Source: Phycisphaerales bacterium (GTDB taxonomy: Bacteria > Planctomycetota > Phycisphaerae > UBA1845). From it: a stretch of 64,000 nt of DNA. Positions within the stretch are counted from its first letter, which is position 1, and each line of letters opens with the position of its first letter. This document shows, one piece after another, positions 41,966 to 50,593 of the stretch. Below the pieces are notes generated by a model. That model had not been told where the DNA came from and ran no database searches. It worked only from the letters and a program-made list of their open reading frames with translations. The DNA is taken from contig JACKHH010000005.1 in assembly GCA_020639095.1 (NCBI GenBank), positions 1-64,000 of the forward strand. The letters are read 5' to 3'. The translations under genes were made by a program, and so were the position numbers.

Positions 41966-43090
41966 ATGACCGCAGGCATCATGCCGTTTCGTCGCTACCG
42001 CACCAGCATCGCGGCTGCCATCGCAGCCGCTATCGTCTTCGCATCCGCGGGCCGCGCGGAGATCACCAACGTCGCCGCCACGCTCGAGGCTGCGACCACC
42101 GAGTACGTCGACGGCGAGTCCGCATCGACCGACAGCTCCATCGAGATGTTCCCCGAGACGTCGCCGACACTGCCGGCAGAGGCGCTCTCCGGCCTGGGCG
42201 ATTTCGACGGTGACCAGGGCCTCGGGCACGGCGTACGGAGTGCGGCTGTCTTTTCCGACCCCACGCTTTCCGAAGAGCCGAACCCGATGGAACTCGGCGT
42301 GGAGGCTGTCTCGTTTTCCGATGTCAGCACGATTGCGTACCAGGGCATCGCGTCGATCGTCGAGACGCGCGACGTGGTGCTGACGGCTGGTGATTTGAAC
42401 GTGAATACGAGTGGTGAGTCGAACCTGGTGATCAGCTCCGCGTTTCTCGATGGGGCGATTGTGGTGTGGACGGCTGACCCTTCGCGCGACCTGACCGGGT
42501 TGTCGGCGGAGTTTGAATTCGCGATCGTGCAGGACACGTCGACGGGCGGTGAGATCACGGTGTTCGAGTCGGTGGTTGCGGTCACGGGTGAGCCGGACGG
42601 CGAAGTGCACCTGGTGAATTCGAGCGTGTTGCAGGTGAATCTCGGCGGGCCGGAACTCGTGCAGGGGGCGACCGATTCGGAAACGCAGGATTTGATCGAC
42701 GTGCTCAATGACAGCGGCAGGGTGCACATCGCGCTGGTGCCGACGCAGCAAGTGCAGTACGCCTACTTCGCAAATGCCGACGAGCCTTTCACCCTGCGGG
42801 CTGAGGTCAGCTGCCGCTCGCTGAACCTACCCAACGGCACCGGAGCAGCCGCAGTCTTCGGCCAAGACTTCGCGTCGCTGGCCCCGGCCCTCGAACCGTT
42901 CCTGACGGAAGCGAAAGCAACCGAGGTCCAGGAAGCCATCAACCGCGCCTTCCGCACATCAGCCGACGAAGAGCCAAGCAGCCCGATCGGTGCGCTCTGT
43001 GGTGCGTTCGGCATGGAGGCGATGCTGGTGACGTTGGCCGGACTCATGAGTTTGCGTCGTTCTCGTGTGCGGATGCCTAACCGCGCTTGA
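41966..43090 (+). CDS. Secreted protein with C-terminal sorting-type tail
   Basis: A 374-residue exported protein of unknown function. The ATG at 41966 has GAGAGG about eight bases upstream and a signal peptide (SIAAAIAAAIVFASAGRA). The acidic, Thr/Ser-rich body has no family I recognise, with beta-strand-like segments (LVISSAFLDGAIVVWTADPS, ITVFESVVAVTGEPDGEVHL, VHIALVPTQQVQYAYFANAD). The C-terminus has a short hydrophobic segment after a Gly/Cys patch, then an arginine cluster (GALCGAFGMEAMLVTLAGLM, SLRRSRVRM). That layout resembles PEP-CTERM-like sorting tails, but there is no PEP motif. It is upstream of the amidohydrolase gene by 67 bp. Confidence 0.75.
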   Translation: MTAGIMPFRRYRTSIAAAIAAAIVFASAGRAEITNVAATLEAATTEYVDGESASTDSSIEMFPETSPTLPAEALSGLGDFDGDQGLGHGVRSAAVFSDPTLSEEPNPMELGVEAVSFSDVSTIAYQGIASIVETRDVVLTAGDLNVNTSGESNLVISSAFLDGAIVVWTADPSRDLTGLSAEFEFAIVQDTSTGGEITVFESVVAVTGEPDGEVHLVNSSVLQVNLGGPELVQGATDSETQDLIDVLNDSGRVHIALVPTQQVQYAYFANADEPFTLRAEVSCRSLNLPNGTGAAAVFGQDFASLAPALEPFLTEAKATEVQEAINRAFRTSADEEPSSPIGALCGAFGMEAMLVTLAGLMSLRRSRVRMPNRA

Positions 43091-43157
43091 AAGTAAGTCT
43101 CGACGGTTTGGGTAAGGGCGGATACGATGCCGCCTGCGAGTCGAGCGGCGCATATTC

Positions 43158-44084
43158 ATGATCGTTGATTGCTACACACATTTTTGGGACTCTCCGGGGC
43201 AGCTTGGGCGGCAGCGGTCGTCGGCTGTCCGGTCCGTGGTTCTGGCGGCTACTGCTTCGCGGGAGGTGCCTGCGAATGCGGGTACCGCTCGGCATTTGGC
43301 AGCGGCTGAGCCGGTGGACGCCACCATCGTCCTGGGCTTCAAGAGCGAGTACCTGGGGGCGGAAATCTCGAACGACGCGGTCGCGGAGTACGTCCGGACC
43401 CGGCCTGAGAAGCTGATCGGCTTCGCGGGCATCGACCCCTCCACGCCGTCGCTGGCGGCGGAGGAGTTGGAGCGGGCCCGCACGGAGCTGGGCATGAAGG
43501 GCGTGGCCCTCTCGCCAGCCGCTCAAAATCTCCACCCGTGCAGCAGCAAGGTCGAAGCCATTTACGAACAGGCGGTAGCGGCTGGCCTGCCCGTGCTGTT
43601 CCATCCCGGCGTGCGGATCGCGAGTGAGTGCGTGCTCGAGTTCGCCCAGCCGGTCCTGCTCGACGAGGTTGCACGCACCTACCCGACGTTGCGGATCGTC
43701 GTGGCCCACCTCGGATATCCCTGGACCCGCGAGACGCTGGTGCTGCTCGCCAAGCACGAGCACGTGTATGCCGACATCAGTTGGCTGCTGCACCAGCCGT
43801 GGGAGGCGTATCAGGCGTTGCTGGCGGCGCACAACTACGGCGTGATGGGCAAGCTGCTCTTCGGCAGCGGGTTCCCGTTCAACTCGCCGGCAGAGAGCAT
43901 TGAGACGCTGTACGGCCTGAATCACCTTTGCGGCGGGACGAATCTGCCGCGTATCCCGCGTGAGGCGCTGCGGGGCATCGTCGAGCGTGAGGCGCTCACG
44001 TTGCTGGGGATTCCCCATGTTGCGCCGCCCGCCCGCAATCCATCCCCCATGAGCGATCTCGCAAGCGACGAAGAACTGAACTGA
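43158..44084 (+). CDS. Amidohydrolase-2-type TIM-barrel protein with altered metal ligands
   Basis: A 308-residue protein of the amidohydrolase 2 group (aminocarboxymuconate-semialdehyde decarboxylase relatives). The fold is clear: IGFAGIDPSTPS, GMKGVALSP, VLFHPGVR with H149, IVVAHLGYPW with H184, and the closing strand KLLFGSGFPFNSP. Two usual metal ligands are changed. The HxH motif at strand 1 reads DCYTHFW (Tyr6 in place of the first His, His8 kept), and the catalytic aspartate of GSDFP is Gly238. Either metal binding differs or activity is lost. The substrate is unknown. The start at 43158 has only a weak ribosome binding site (GAGCGG). Confidence 0.82.
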   Translation: MIVDCYTHFWDSPGQLGRQRSSAVRSVVLAATASREVPANAGTARHLAAAEPVDATIVLGFKSEYLGAEISNDAVAEYVRTRPEKLIGFAGIDPSTPSLAAEELERARTELGMKGVALSPAAQNLHPCSSKVEAIYEQAVAAGLPVLFHPGVRIASECVLEFAQPVLLDEVARTYPTLRIVVAHLGYPWTRETLVLLAKHEHVYADISWLLHQPWEAYQALLAAHNYGVMGKLLFGSGFPFNSPAESIETLYGLNHLCGGTNLPRIPREALRGIVEREALTLLGIPHVAPPARNPSPMSDLASDEELN

Positions 44085-44216
44085 CGGCCCGTCAGGTTTG
44101 GTTGACGATGTTTAGCGGAGAGCGGTACGCGAGCGCTTGATGGCGGAGGGCGTACTGATACCTGATATCTGCACTTGGGATACGCGCTCCCCTTCGGGTC
44201 GCCGCTAAACGTGGAA

Positions 44217-44247
44217 GGGTGGCACGGTCTTGCGCAGCAAGGCCGTG
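44217..44247 (-). repeat. REP-like palindrome, TGC-loop family, copy 4 (inverted)
   Basis: On the minus strand it reads CACGG-C-CTTGC-TGC-GCAAG-A-CCGTG then CCACCC, identical in stem to copy 1. Confidence 0.8.
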
Positions 44248-44308
44248 GCGGATCGCGGTGATCGCGCGTCTGGCTTGTCGTGCGGGAGCGGTGTCGTCTT
44301 GAAATCTC

Positions 44309-44338
44309 CACGGCCTGCCTGCGGCAGACCGTGCCCCC
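44309..44338 (+). repeat. REP-like palindrome, TGC-loop family, copy 5
   Basis: It reads CACGG-C-CTGCC-TGC-GGCAG-A-CCGTG then CCCCCC. The inner stem has changed on both sides (CTTGC/GCAAG to CTGCC/GGCAG) while loop and outer stem are kept. It is 61 bp from copy 4 and in opposite orientation. Confidence 0.8.
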
Positions 44339-44607
44339 CCGACTCGTCAAAGTGAACCATCTAGCTGGCGGGATGCTCGCGGTTGACACTTGCTGGCTGG
44401 CGACTCAGAATAGCGGCTTGTCGTCGATGCGCGGCGCGGTCGCGTCCGGCGTTTTCACAGCCATCCTCTTCGCGGTGCAACGTCGCGCATGGGAGGGATG
44501 GCGGCCTACGGTACCGTCGGTAGATGCTTTGACCATTGATTCCGACGCAAACATCCCCGGTTCCCTCGACACCGAGCGGACAAGCTGACTGATTGGAGTA
44601 CTCGTCG

Positions 44608-46050
44608 ATGGCTGTGGCCAGAGCGCAGGGACAGGGCGGTATCACCGCAATTCACATATGGCTGATCGTCTTCGTGGCGCTGTGGCTTACGTCCACGGTG
44701 CTGCTGGTCATTCTCTATCTCGACCAGGAGAAGCTTGCGAAGGATGACACCGCCATCAAGGACGAGATCGCCAAGGTGATCGGCTCTGCTGACAAGCAGC
44801 TTCCGGAGTGGACGTCGGCGCGTCCCGGGTCGGGCTCGACGATGGTTGCGTTGATCGAAGCCCAGCGTGCGGACACAGCCGAGCTGGCTTCCGGCGCGCG
44901 TGACAACCGCATCGCCGCCCTTCGCGAAAGCTTCGACGCGGCAACGAGTGCGATGCAGGCTGATCGGTTTATCCAGCAGAGCGGAACGCCGCTGGTGACC
45001 ACGTCGTACGCCGACGCACTTGATGACGTTTATAGACGTTTCCGTGCAGCGTCCGAGGCGCTCGAACAGGCGGAGCAGGGCTCGAAGGACATGGCTGCGG
45101 AGACCGAACGTCTCCGAGGCATGCAGGCGGGTCAGAAGGATGAATACGCCGCCCAGGCTGAGGCACTGCGTGCCGAGGTTGAAAAGCTGCGCGGCGAGTA
45201 TGAAGCCTCGCAGCAGGAGCATGAGGACAAAGTCGCGAGCTTTGAAAAGCAGATTGAAGATATCCAGCAAAATTGCACCGACGACATCCAGGCGCAGCGC
45301 ACGCTGACCGCGGAAGTTCGCGACGAGTACGACGATCTCTACGCCCGCTTCGAGCAGCTCAAAGCCAAGTTGGGGCAGTCGCAGGTTTCCCCGATTCGGT
45401 TGGCGACCGCCCGCATTGGTGACGGTGAGATCGTCACCGCCAAGCCAGGCGACAAAGTGGTTTACATCAACCTGGGCAAACGCGATCACCTGACGCTCGG
45501 GCTTGAATTCGCCGTGTACGATGCCCTGGCGGGTATTCCGGAGGATGGCCGGGCCAAGGCACGCATCGAGGTGGTGAGCATTGCCGACCAGAGCGCCGAG
45601 TGCCGCATCATCGAGAAGATGACCAACGACCTGGTGATGGCGGGTGACATCATCGCCAACCCAATCTATGACCGCACGCGTACGCTCAAGTTCTTCGTCA
45701 TGGGCGAGTTCGACATGAACGGCGACGGCAAGGACGACTCAGACGGTCCCGAGCGGATCGAGACGATCATCGAGAAGTGGGGCGGTGAGATCGAGCAGCG
45801 GCTTACCGCTCGCGTCGACTTCGTGGTCCTGGGTGGCCCGCCGCCAACGCCGAAGCGTTCGCTCGAATACGATGAGTCCGATGATCGCCAGTACCTGGCA
45901 CAGAAGCAGATTCACGATCGCTACGAGCAGCTCAAAGCCAACGTGCGATCGCTGGCGGTGCCGGTGCTGACGCAGAGCGTGTTCATGAACTTCCTCGGGC
46001 AGACGGGTACCCAGCTGTCCGAAGTCGCGGACATGGCCGCAACGCCGTAG
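44608..46050 (+). CDS. Membrane-anchored coiled-coil protein with BRCT-like stretch
   Basis: A 480-residue protein. The ATG at 44608 has GGAG nine bases upstream. One membrane helix (IHIWLIVFVALWLTSTVLLV) near residue 20 is followed by a long charged coiled coil at about residues 145-260. A beta-rich domain comes next (GDKVVYINLGKRDHLTLGLE, IEVVSIADQSAECRII, DLVMAGDIIANPIYD), then a stretch resembling a BRCT domain (KFFVMGEFDMNGDG, ERIETIIEKWGGEIEQRLTA, RVDFVVLGG). BRCT modules in bacteria are otherwise mostly known from NAD-dependent DNA ligase. Which side of the membrane the body faces is not clear. It lies directly upstream of the dnaG-rpoD operon. Confidence 0.72.
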   Translation: MAVARAQGQGGITAIHIWLIVFVALWLTSTVLLVILYLDQEKLAKDDTAIKDEIAKVIGSADKQLPEWTSARPGSGSTMVALIEAQRADTAELASGARDNRIAALRESFDAATSAMQADRFIQQSGTPLVTTSYADALDDVYRRFRAASEALEQAEQGSKDMAAETERLRGMQAGQKDEYAAQAEALRAEVEKLRGEYEASQQEHEDKVASFEKQIEDIQQNCTDDIQAQRTLTAEVRDEYDDLYARFEQLKAKLGQSQVSPIRLATARIGDGEIVTAKPGDKVVYINLGKRDHLTLGLEFAVYDALAGIPEDGRAKARIEVVSIADQSAECRIIEKMTNDLVMAGDIIANPIYDRTRTLKFFVMGEFDMNGDGKDDSDGPERIETIIEKWGGEIEQRLTARVDFVVLGGPPPTPKRSLEYDESDDRQYLAQKQIHDRYEQLKANVRSLAVPVLTQSVFMNFLGQTGTQLSEVADMAATP

Positions 46051-46111
46051 CGTCACGAATTCTTCCTATTTTCACAGTATGAAAGCTAATCGCGCCGAAG
46101 GCGCGCACGGT

Positions 46112-46141
46112 GATCGCGTTTGCGCAAGCGCAGACGCGATC
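46112..46141 (+). terminator. Long hairpin after the BRCT-like gene
   Basis: GATCGCGT (46112-46119) pairs with ACGCGATC (46134-46141), and inside it TGCGC-AA-GCGCA is also perfectly paired, giving 13 pairs with one mismatch. No T-run follows at once, so termination is likely but not certain. It separates the upstream gene from the dnaG promoter. Confidence 0.55.
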
Positions 46142-46166
46142 ATCGCATTGAAAAGCCTACTTTTTT

Positions 46167-46195
46167 TTGACCAAATTGCGCTAACGTGTTATAAT
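46167..46195 (+). promoter_or_regulatory. Strong sigma70-type promoter of dnaG-rpoD
   Basis: TTGACC at 46167-46172 and a perfect TATAAT at 46190-46195 are exactly 17 bases apart in a locally AT-rich patch. Transcription would start near 46202, giving a leader of about 250 nt before dnaG. Confidence 0.85.
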
Positions 46196-46452
46196 ACAGT
46201 GCTTTGCCCTTCATCTTCAGACATGACCAGCACCTGGGGCGCGTTCCACGGGCACGAAAAGGGAACGGCCGGGCGTGGTCCGGGTCTACTGATCCAACCG
46301 CAGGGCTAGCACGGCGAACACGAGACTTCGCCAGAAATCGTTTGCCAGGATTTCGGGTTACTTTGAACCGTGAATCACCGTGAAGGTGCGGGACGGGGAG
46401 GGTTGCTGTGTCCTTAGGGGCGTAGCGCACTCGTCGGGTCTGTTGAATACCC
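46196..46452 (+). other. Long 5' leader of dnaG, possible structured or small RNA
   Basis: About 250 nt lie between the predicted start site and dnaG. The leader holds no reading frame with a ribosome binding site. It could form local stems, but I could not match it to 6S, SRP, RNase P or a known riboswitch. Confidence 0.35.
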
Positions 46453-48411
46453 TTGATCGATAACAGCCTTTTGAAAGAGGAAATCCGCCAGCGGGTTGAC
46501 CTGGTGGATGTGGTGTCCGAGCACGTCGCGCTCAAACGAGGCGGCCGTGACTTCATCGGTCTGTGCCCATTCCACCAGGAAAAGACGCCCTCTTTCTCAG
46601 TCAGTCCCGCCAAGCAAATCTTCAAGTGCTTCGGCTGCGGTGCCGGCGGCGACGTCTTCTCGTTTATCCAAATGCGCGAGTCGGTCGACTTCGTCGAAGC
46701 CATGCGCATCCTCGCGGATCGCGCGGGTATCGATTTCGATCGCCGCGTTGGTCGCGCGCCGACGGACGGTATCGGTCGGGCTGATCTCGCGCGGGTGAAC
46801 GCGTGGGCGTGTGAAACGTTTCAGCGCGCGTTTCGTGACGAGAACCTCGGGCGCGTCGCGCGCGAGTACGTGGCCAAACGCAAGATCGCTCCCGAGATGG
46901 TTGAGGCATTCGCGATCGGCTGGGCGCCGGAAGACGCGCAGTGGATCATGACGCGCGCAGGTGCGTCCGGTGTGAAGCCGCCGCTTCTGCGCGCCGCGGG
47001 TCTGATTGCGGACGGCAACAGCGGTGACTACGGCGTGTTTCGTGGGCGGTTGATGTTTCCCATTCGCGACACGATGAATCGCGTGATCGGTTTCGGCGGC
47101 CGTACGTTGATCGACGACCGCGCGAAATATCTCAACACCTCGCAGAATACCCTGTTTGATAAGGGGCGGAACCTCTTCGGCATCGATCAGGCACGTGAAG
47201 AGATGGGGGCGTCGCGCTGCGGCATCGTGGTCGAGGGTTATACCGATTGCATTGCGCTGCATCAGCATGGCGTGAAGAACGTCGTCGCGACGCTCGGCAC
47301 GGCGCTGACCGATGCGCAGGTCGGGCTGCTTCGCCGCTGGTGCGACGAGGTCATTTTCGTATTCGACGCGGACGCGGCTGGTCAGAATGCAGCCGATCGT
47401 GCCGTGGGTGTGGCACTGCGCTATAATCTGAATGTGCGGATTGCGCACCTCGCGTCCGGTAAAGACCCGGCGGAGTTTCTGGAAACGCAGGGCGCGGATG
47501 AATTTCGCGGCGCGTTGAAGTCGGCTGTTGACGCGCTAGTATTCAAATGGCGCCGTACTCGTGATCGTTTCACCAACGAGTCCGGCGGGGGAAGGAAGGA
47601 GGCAATCCGCGAGTTCATCCAGGTCGTGGCGGGCATGTCCCGATTCCGCGGCGTGGATCCGATCCAGCAGGGCCTGATCGTCAATCAGCTCGCCCAGTTG
47701 CTGTCGCTTCCCGGACCTGACGTGCACAAGCTCCTGCTCGATGCCGAGCGTGATGTGCGACGCGCTCAGCCAGTGGATGCTGGTCCGGTTGCAACCGTTG
47801 CGGGCGATGCGCCTGTCGCCACGTTATCAGGCGTGGACGATGCAGGCGCGCGGGGATTTCCCAGTATGCCCGCGAGCGACATGGAGCAGGCGGCGCTGAC
47901 GGTGATCCTGCAAGTGCTGCTCAACGAGCCAGGGTTATACGCGGATGTCGCGGATGTGTTCGACCCGGGGCGAATTGTCGAAGCGCGAACGCGTCGGATC
48001 GCGGAGGTCACGCACCGGTTGTGCGAGGACGTAGGGGAATTCCAGTTGGGCGAAGTGCTGTCGAAGTTTCACGACATCGCGGACGCTCGCTGGCTGACTG
48101 AATTGGTTTATCGCGGCGAGCGCGTGGGCAACTTCGCGTCGACCGCAGCGGATGCGGCTGACCGTCTGCGCCGACTTGCTCCGCGCCTGGAAGCGCGGGA
48201 TGCAGCCGAGCGTCGGCGGATCGCATTGGAAGAATCGCCGGAGACGGCGCGGGCGGTCGAAGATGAGTGGCTGCGTCGCGTGCATGGCGCCGGTAAGAGT
48301 GCGAACAATTTCGCCCCGGGAATTCCCGCGGCGGTGTATGCAAGCGAACTGCACAGCAAGGGTGCAATGGGTGCTGGAGGCTCGGCGAGCACGAGCAAGG
48401 GCAGCGCTTAA
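46453..48411 (+). CDS. dnaG: DNA primase DnaG
   Basis: DnaG makes RNA primers for replication. The 652-residue protein starts with the zinc-binding domain, whose ligands C38, H41, C59 and C62 are all present (LCPFHQEKTPSFS, IFKCFGCGAGGD). The RNA polymerase core follows, with GFGGRTL, KYLNTSQNTLFDKGRNLFGI, and the TOPRIM motif (GIVVEGYTDCIALHQHG, then VIFVFDADAAGQNAADRA). The C-terminal helicase-interacting part (about 430-652) is less conserved and ends in a Gly/Ser-rich tail. The start is TTG at 46453, chosen because MIDNSLLKEEIRQRVDLVDV aligns with the family start. It forms the classic dnaG-rpoD operon with rpoD 61 bp downstream. Confidence 0.96.
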   Translation: MIDNSLLKEEIRQRVDLVDVVSEHVALKRGGRDFIGLCPFHQEKTPSFSVSPAKQIFKCFGCGAGGDVFSFIQMRESVDFVEAMRILADRAGIDFDRRVGRAPTDGIGRADLARVNAWACETFQRAFRDENLGRVAREYVAKRKIAPEMVEAFAIGWAPEDAQWIMTRAGASGVKPPLLRAAGLIADGNSGDYGVFRGRLMFPIRDTMNRVIGFGGRTLIDDRAKYLNTSQNTLFDKGRNLFGIDQAREEMGASRCGIVVEGYTDCIALHQHGVKNVVATLGTALTDAQVGLLRRWCDEVIFVFDADAAGQNAADRAVGVALRYNLNVRIAHLASGKDPAEFLETQGADEFRGALKSAVDALVFKWRRTRDRFTNESGGGRKEAIREFIQVVAGMSRFRGVDPIQQGLIVNQLAQLLSLPGPDVHKLLLDAERDVRRAQPVDAGPVATVAGDAPVATLSGVDDAGARGFPSMPASDMEQAALTVILQVLLNEPGLYADVADVFDPGRIVEARTRRIAEVTHRLCEDVGEFQLGEVLSKFHDIADARWLTELVYRGERVGNFASTAADAADRLRRLAPRLEARDAAERRRIALEESPETARAVEDEWLRRVHGAGKSANNFAPGIPAAVYASELHSKGAMGAGGSASTSKGSA

Positions 48412-48472
48412 CGGCGTTGCGCTGCTCGGCGACGTTTGAATCGCGAGGGGCGTAACTGGACGGGCAACTTCG

Positions 48473-50242
48473 ATGGAAACGGCGGACTCGATGATGGAAA
48501 TGGCAGACGTAAACGAGAAGTTGGAGCCGATGACACCGCAAGCGCCGGTTGATCCGGACGCGGTGAATGAGGCCATCGAGAAATGCGTCACGGACTTGAC
48601 GGCGCTGGGCGCGAAGCGCGGATACATCACCTGGGAAGAAATCAACGAAGCCATCCCGGATGAAGCCGTGTCGCTCGACAAGCTCGAACTCATCCTCATT
48701 CGTTTTGAGGAAGCGGGTCTTGATCTGCTCGATGAGACCGAAGCGGAACGCGTGGAAGCGCGGCGCGGCGGTACGCGCGATACCGGCAAGACCGAGCAGA
48801 CCGAACCGGCGACGGCGGTCCTGGCGGACGAGTCCAACGTGCGGCGCATCGACGATCCGGTGCGCATGTACCTCACGCAGATGGGCGAGATTCCGCTGCT
48901 CACGCGTGAAGAGGAAATCCGCCTGGCGAAGAAGATTGAACTGACGCGCATGGCGTTTCGTCAGAAGGTGCTGGAGAGCGATTACTGCTCGGCACAGGCG
49001 ATTGAGATTCTCCAACGCGTGGCCAACGGTACGCTTCCGTTCGACCGCACGATGAAGATCCTCACATCGGAGCAGATGGCGAAAACCACGATTCTGTCGC
49101 GCATGCCGGCGAATCTCGACACCGCGCGGGCGCTGCTCGAACGCAACGAGGAAGATTGGCGTTCGCTTCAGGGCAAGCGGGTGGCCAAGGCTGCACGCGA
49201 GCAGGCTGTCTCCACGATGAACAGCCGGCGGCGGAAGATTTCCAAGCTCATCGAGGAGCTTTCGCTGCGTACCAGTCGCATTCAGCCGCTTATGAAAAAG
49301 CTCACCGCGGTGAGTCGCAAGATGGCTGATCTGGACAAGCGGATCGCAGCTGCCCAGAAGCGGAAGAATTACCCGGCGGAAGAACTCGAAGCCATGCAGG
49401 ATGAAGCCGAGGGTCTTCGTTCGCTGGTGATGGAGGAGCCGGAAGAGTTGAACGATCGACTCACGTCGATCCGCCGCGTCTTCAGCGAATACGAGGACGC
49501 CAAGCGCAAGCTCTCCGGTGGTAACCTGCGACTCGTCGTGAGTATCGCGAAGAAGTATCGCAACCGCGGCTTGAGCTTCCTGGACATCATCCAGGAGGGG
49601 AACACGGGCTTGATGCGTGCGGTCGACAAGTACGAATACAAGCGCGGCTACAAGTTCAGCACGTACGCGACGTGGTGGATTCGCCAGGCGATTACGCGTG
49701 CGATCGCGGACCATGCCCGGACGATTCGCATTCCGGTACACATGATCGAAACGATGTCGCGTTTGCGGAACATCTCGAAGCAGTTGCTTCAGGATCTTGG
49801 CCGCGAGCCGACGATCGACGAAATCGCGCAGCGCGCGCAGATGCCGCTGTCCGAAGCACGCCGCGTGATGAAGATTTCGCGGCATCCGATTTCGCTCGAC
49901 CGTCCGGTCGGTGAGAGCGAGGATTCGTACTTCGGTGACTTCATCGAGGACGACGATGCCGAATCGCCGGTGCAGACCGCGGGCAGCGAAATGCTCAAGG
50001 ACCGCATCGAGGAAGTGCTCAAGACGCTGACGTATCGCGAGCGCGAGATCATCAAGTTGCGTTACGGTATCGGCGACGGCTACACCTACACGCTTGAAGA
50101 GGTCGGCAAGATCTTCAAAGTCACGCGCGAACGCGTACGCCAGGTCGAAGCCAAGGCGATTCGCAAGTTGCAGCACCCGGTTCGCAGCCGAAAGCTCGAA
50201 GGCTTCCTCGAAAGCCCGAGCCCGTTCACGTCGTCGCAATAA
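48473..50242 (+). CDS. rpoD: Primary RNA polymerase sigma factor RpoD
   Basis: The housekeeping sigma factor, 589 residues. Region 1.1-like sequence lies at the N-terminus ([20 protein letters not shown]). Region 1.2 follows ([20 protein letters not shown]), then a charged non-conserved region of about 200 residues. Region 2 is [20 protein letters not shown] with [20 protein letters not shown] and [20 protein letters not shown]. Region 3 is [20 protein letters not shown]. Region 4 is [20 protein letters not shown] with the helix-turn-helix [20 protein letters not shown]. All promoter-recognition segments are intact. It follows dnaG in one operon and a hairpin terminator closes the unit. A 743-codon antisense frame is a shadow. 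Confidence 0.97.
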   Translation: METADSMMEMADVNEKLEPMTPQAPVDPDAVNEAIEKCVTDLTALGAKRGYITWEEINEAIPDEAVSLDKLELILIRFEEAGLDLLDETEAERVEARRGGTRDTGKTEQTEPATAVLADESNVRRIDDPVRMYLTQMGEIPLLTREEEIRLAKKIELTRMAFRQKVLESDYCSAQAIEILQRVANGTLPFDRTMKILTSEQMAKTTILSRMPANLDTARALLERNEEDWRSLQGKRVAKAAREQAVSTMNSRRRKISKLIEELSLRTSRIQPLMKKLTAVSRKMADLDKRIAAAQKRKNYPAEELEAMQDEAEGLRSLVMEEPEELNDRLTSIRRVFSEYEDAKRKLSGGNLRLVVSIAKKYRNRGLSFLDIIQEGNTGLMRAVDKYEYKRGYKFSTYATWWIRQAITRAIADHARTIRIPVHMIETMSRLRNISKQLLQDLGREPTIDEIAQRAQMPLSEARRVMKISRHPISLDRPVGESEDSYFGDFIEDDDAESPVQTAGSEMLKDRIEEVLKTLTYREREIIKLRYGIGDGYTYTLEEVGKIFKVTRERVRQVEAKAIRKLQHPVRSRKLEGFLESPSPFTSSQ

Positions 50243-50284
50243 GCGCGTCGCCGGTGCGATAAGCTGTCTTGTTTGATAAACCTC

Positions 50285-50320
50285 AACGCCCCGTCGGTTT
50301 TTGCCGATGGGGCGTTGTCT
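50285..50320 (+). terminator. Rho-independent terminator of dnaG-rpoD
   Basis: AACGCCCC (50285-50292) pairs with GGGGCGTT (50309-50316), with an inner GTCGG/CCGAT pairing around a TTTTT loop, followed by GTCTTTG. It lies 43 bases past the rpoD stop. Confidence 0.85.
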
Positions 50321-50398
50321 TTGCGCGCGGGCGTTCTAGGCTATGCGCTGAAGCTGCTTTGCAGTTGTGGATGACGCACCGCTTGGTGACGTACGAAC

Positions 50399-50565
50399 CC
50401 CTCCCCCTGTGGGGGAGGCGGGGTGGGGGCGTATGGCGATGGCGTGCATCAGATGCAACGTCCGTGACATGACGTGGTGTGAAGTTGTTCGTCGTTATCG
50501 ATAATGTTCTTTTGAGTGTTGCGTTTGCTTTTTTACCCTCCCCTTGCCCCTCCCGGAGGGAGGGG
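50399..50565. repeat. CCCTCCCC-type palindromes in the rpoD downstream gap
   Basis: Two GC-rich hairpins flank this gap: CCTCCCCCTGTGGGGGAGG (50399-50417) and CCCCTCCC-GGA-GGGAGGGG (50547-50565). The rest of the stretch 50321-50593 holds no supported gene. These look like another dispersed palindrome family. Confidence 0.65.
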
Positions 50566-50593
50566 AGTTGCGGCACGATTGAGGTATGCCAAT

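Larger units (their letters stand above)
44085..44607. other. Repeat-bearing gap before the BRCT-like gene
   Basis: This gap of about 520 bp holds two members of the TGC-loop palindrome family, at 44217-44247 and 44309-44338. No gene is supported elsewhere in it. The ribosome binding site of the next gene (GGAG at 44595-44598) is at its end. Confidence 0.45.

Noticed and set aside
46196..46452. dnaG leader as 6S, SRP or RNase P RNA
   Set aside because: I looked for the SRP GGAA-loop region, the 6S open-bubble form and RNase P conserved blocks and did not find them. It is kept only as an unexplained leader.
48008..50239. A 743-codon minus-strand frame
   Set aside because: It is antisense to rpoD and the end of dnaG, both certain genes, and shows no recognisable protein.
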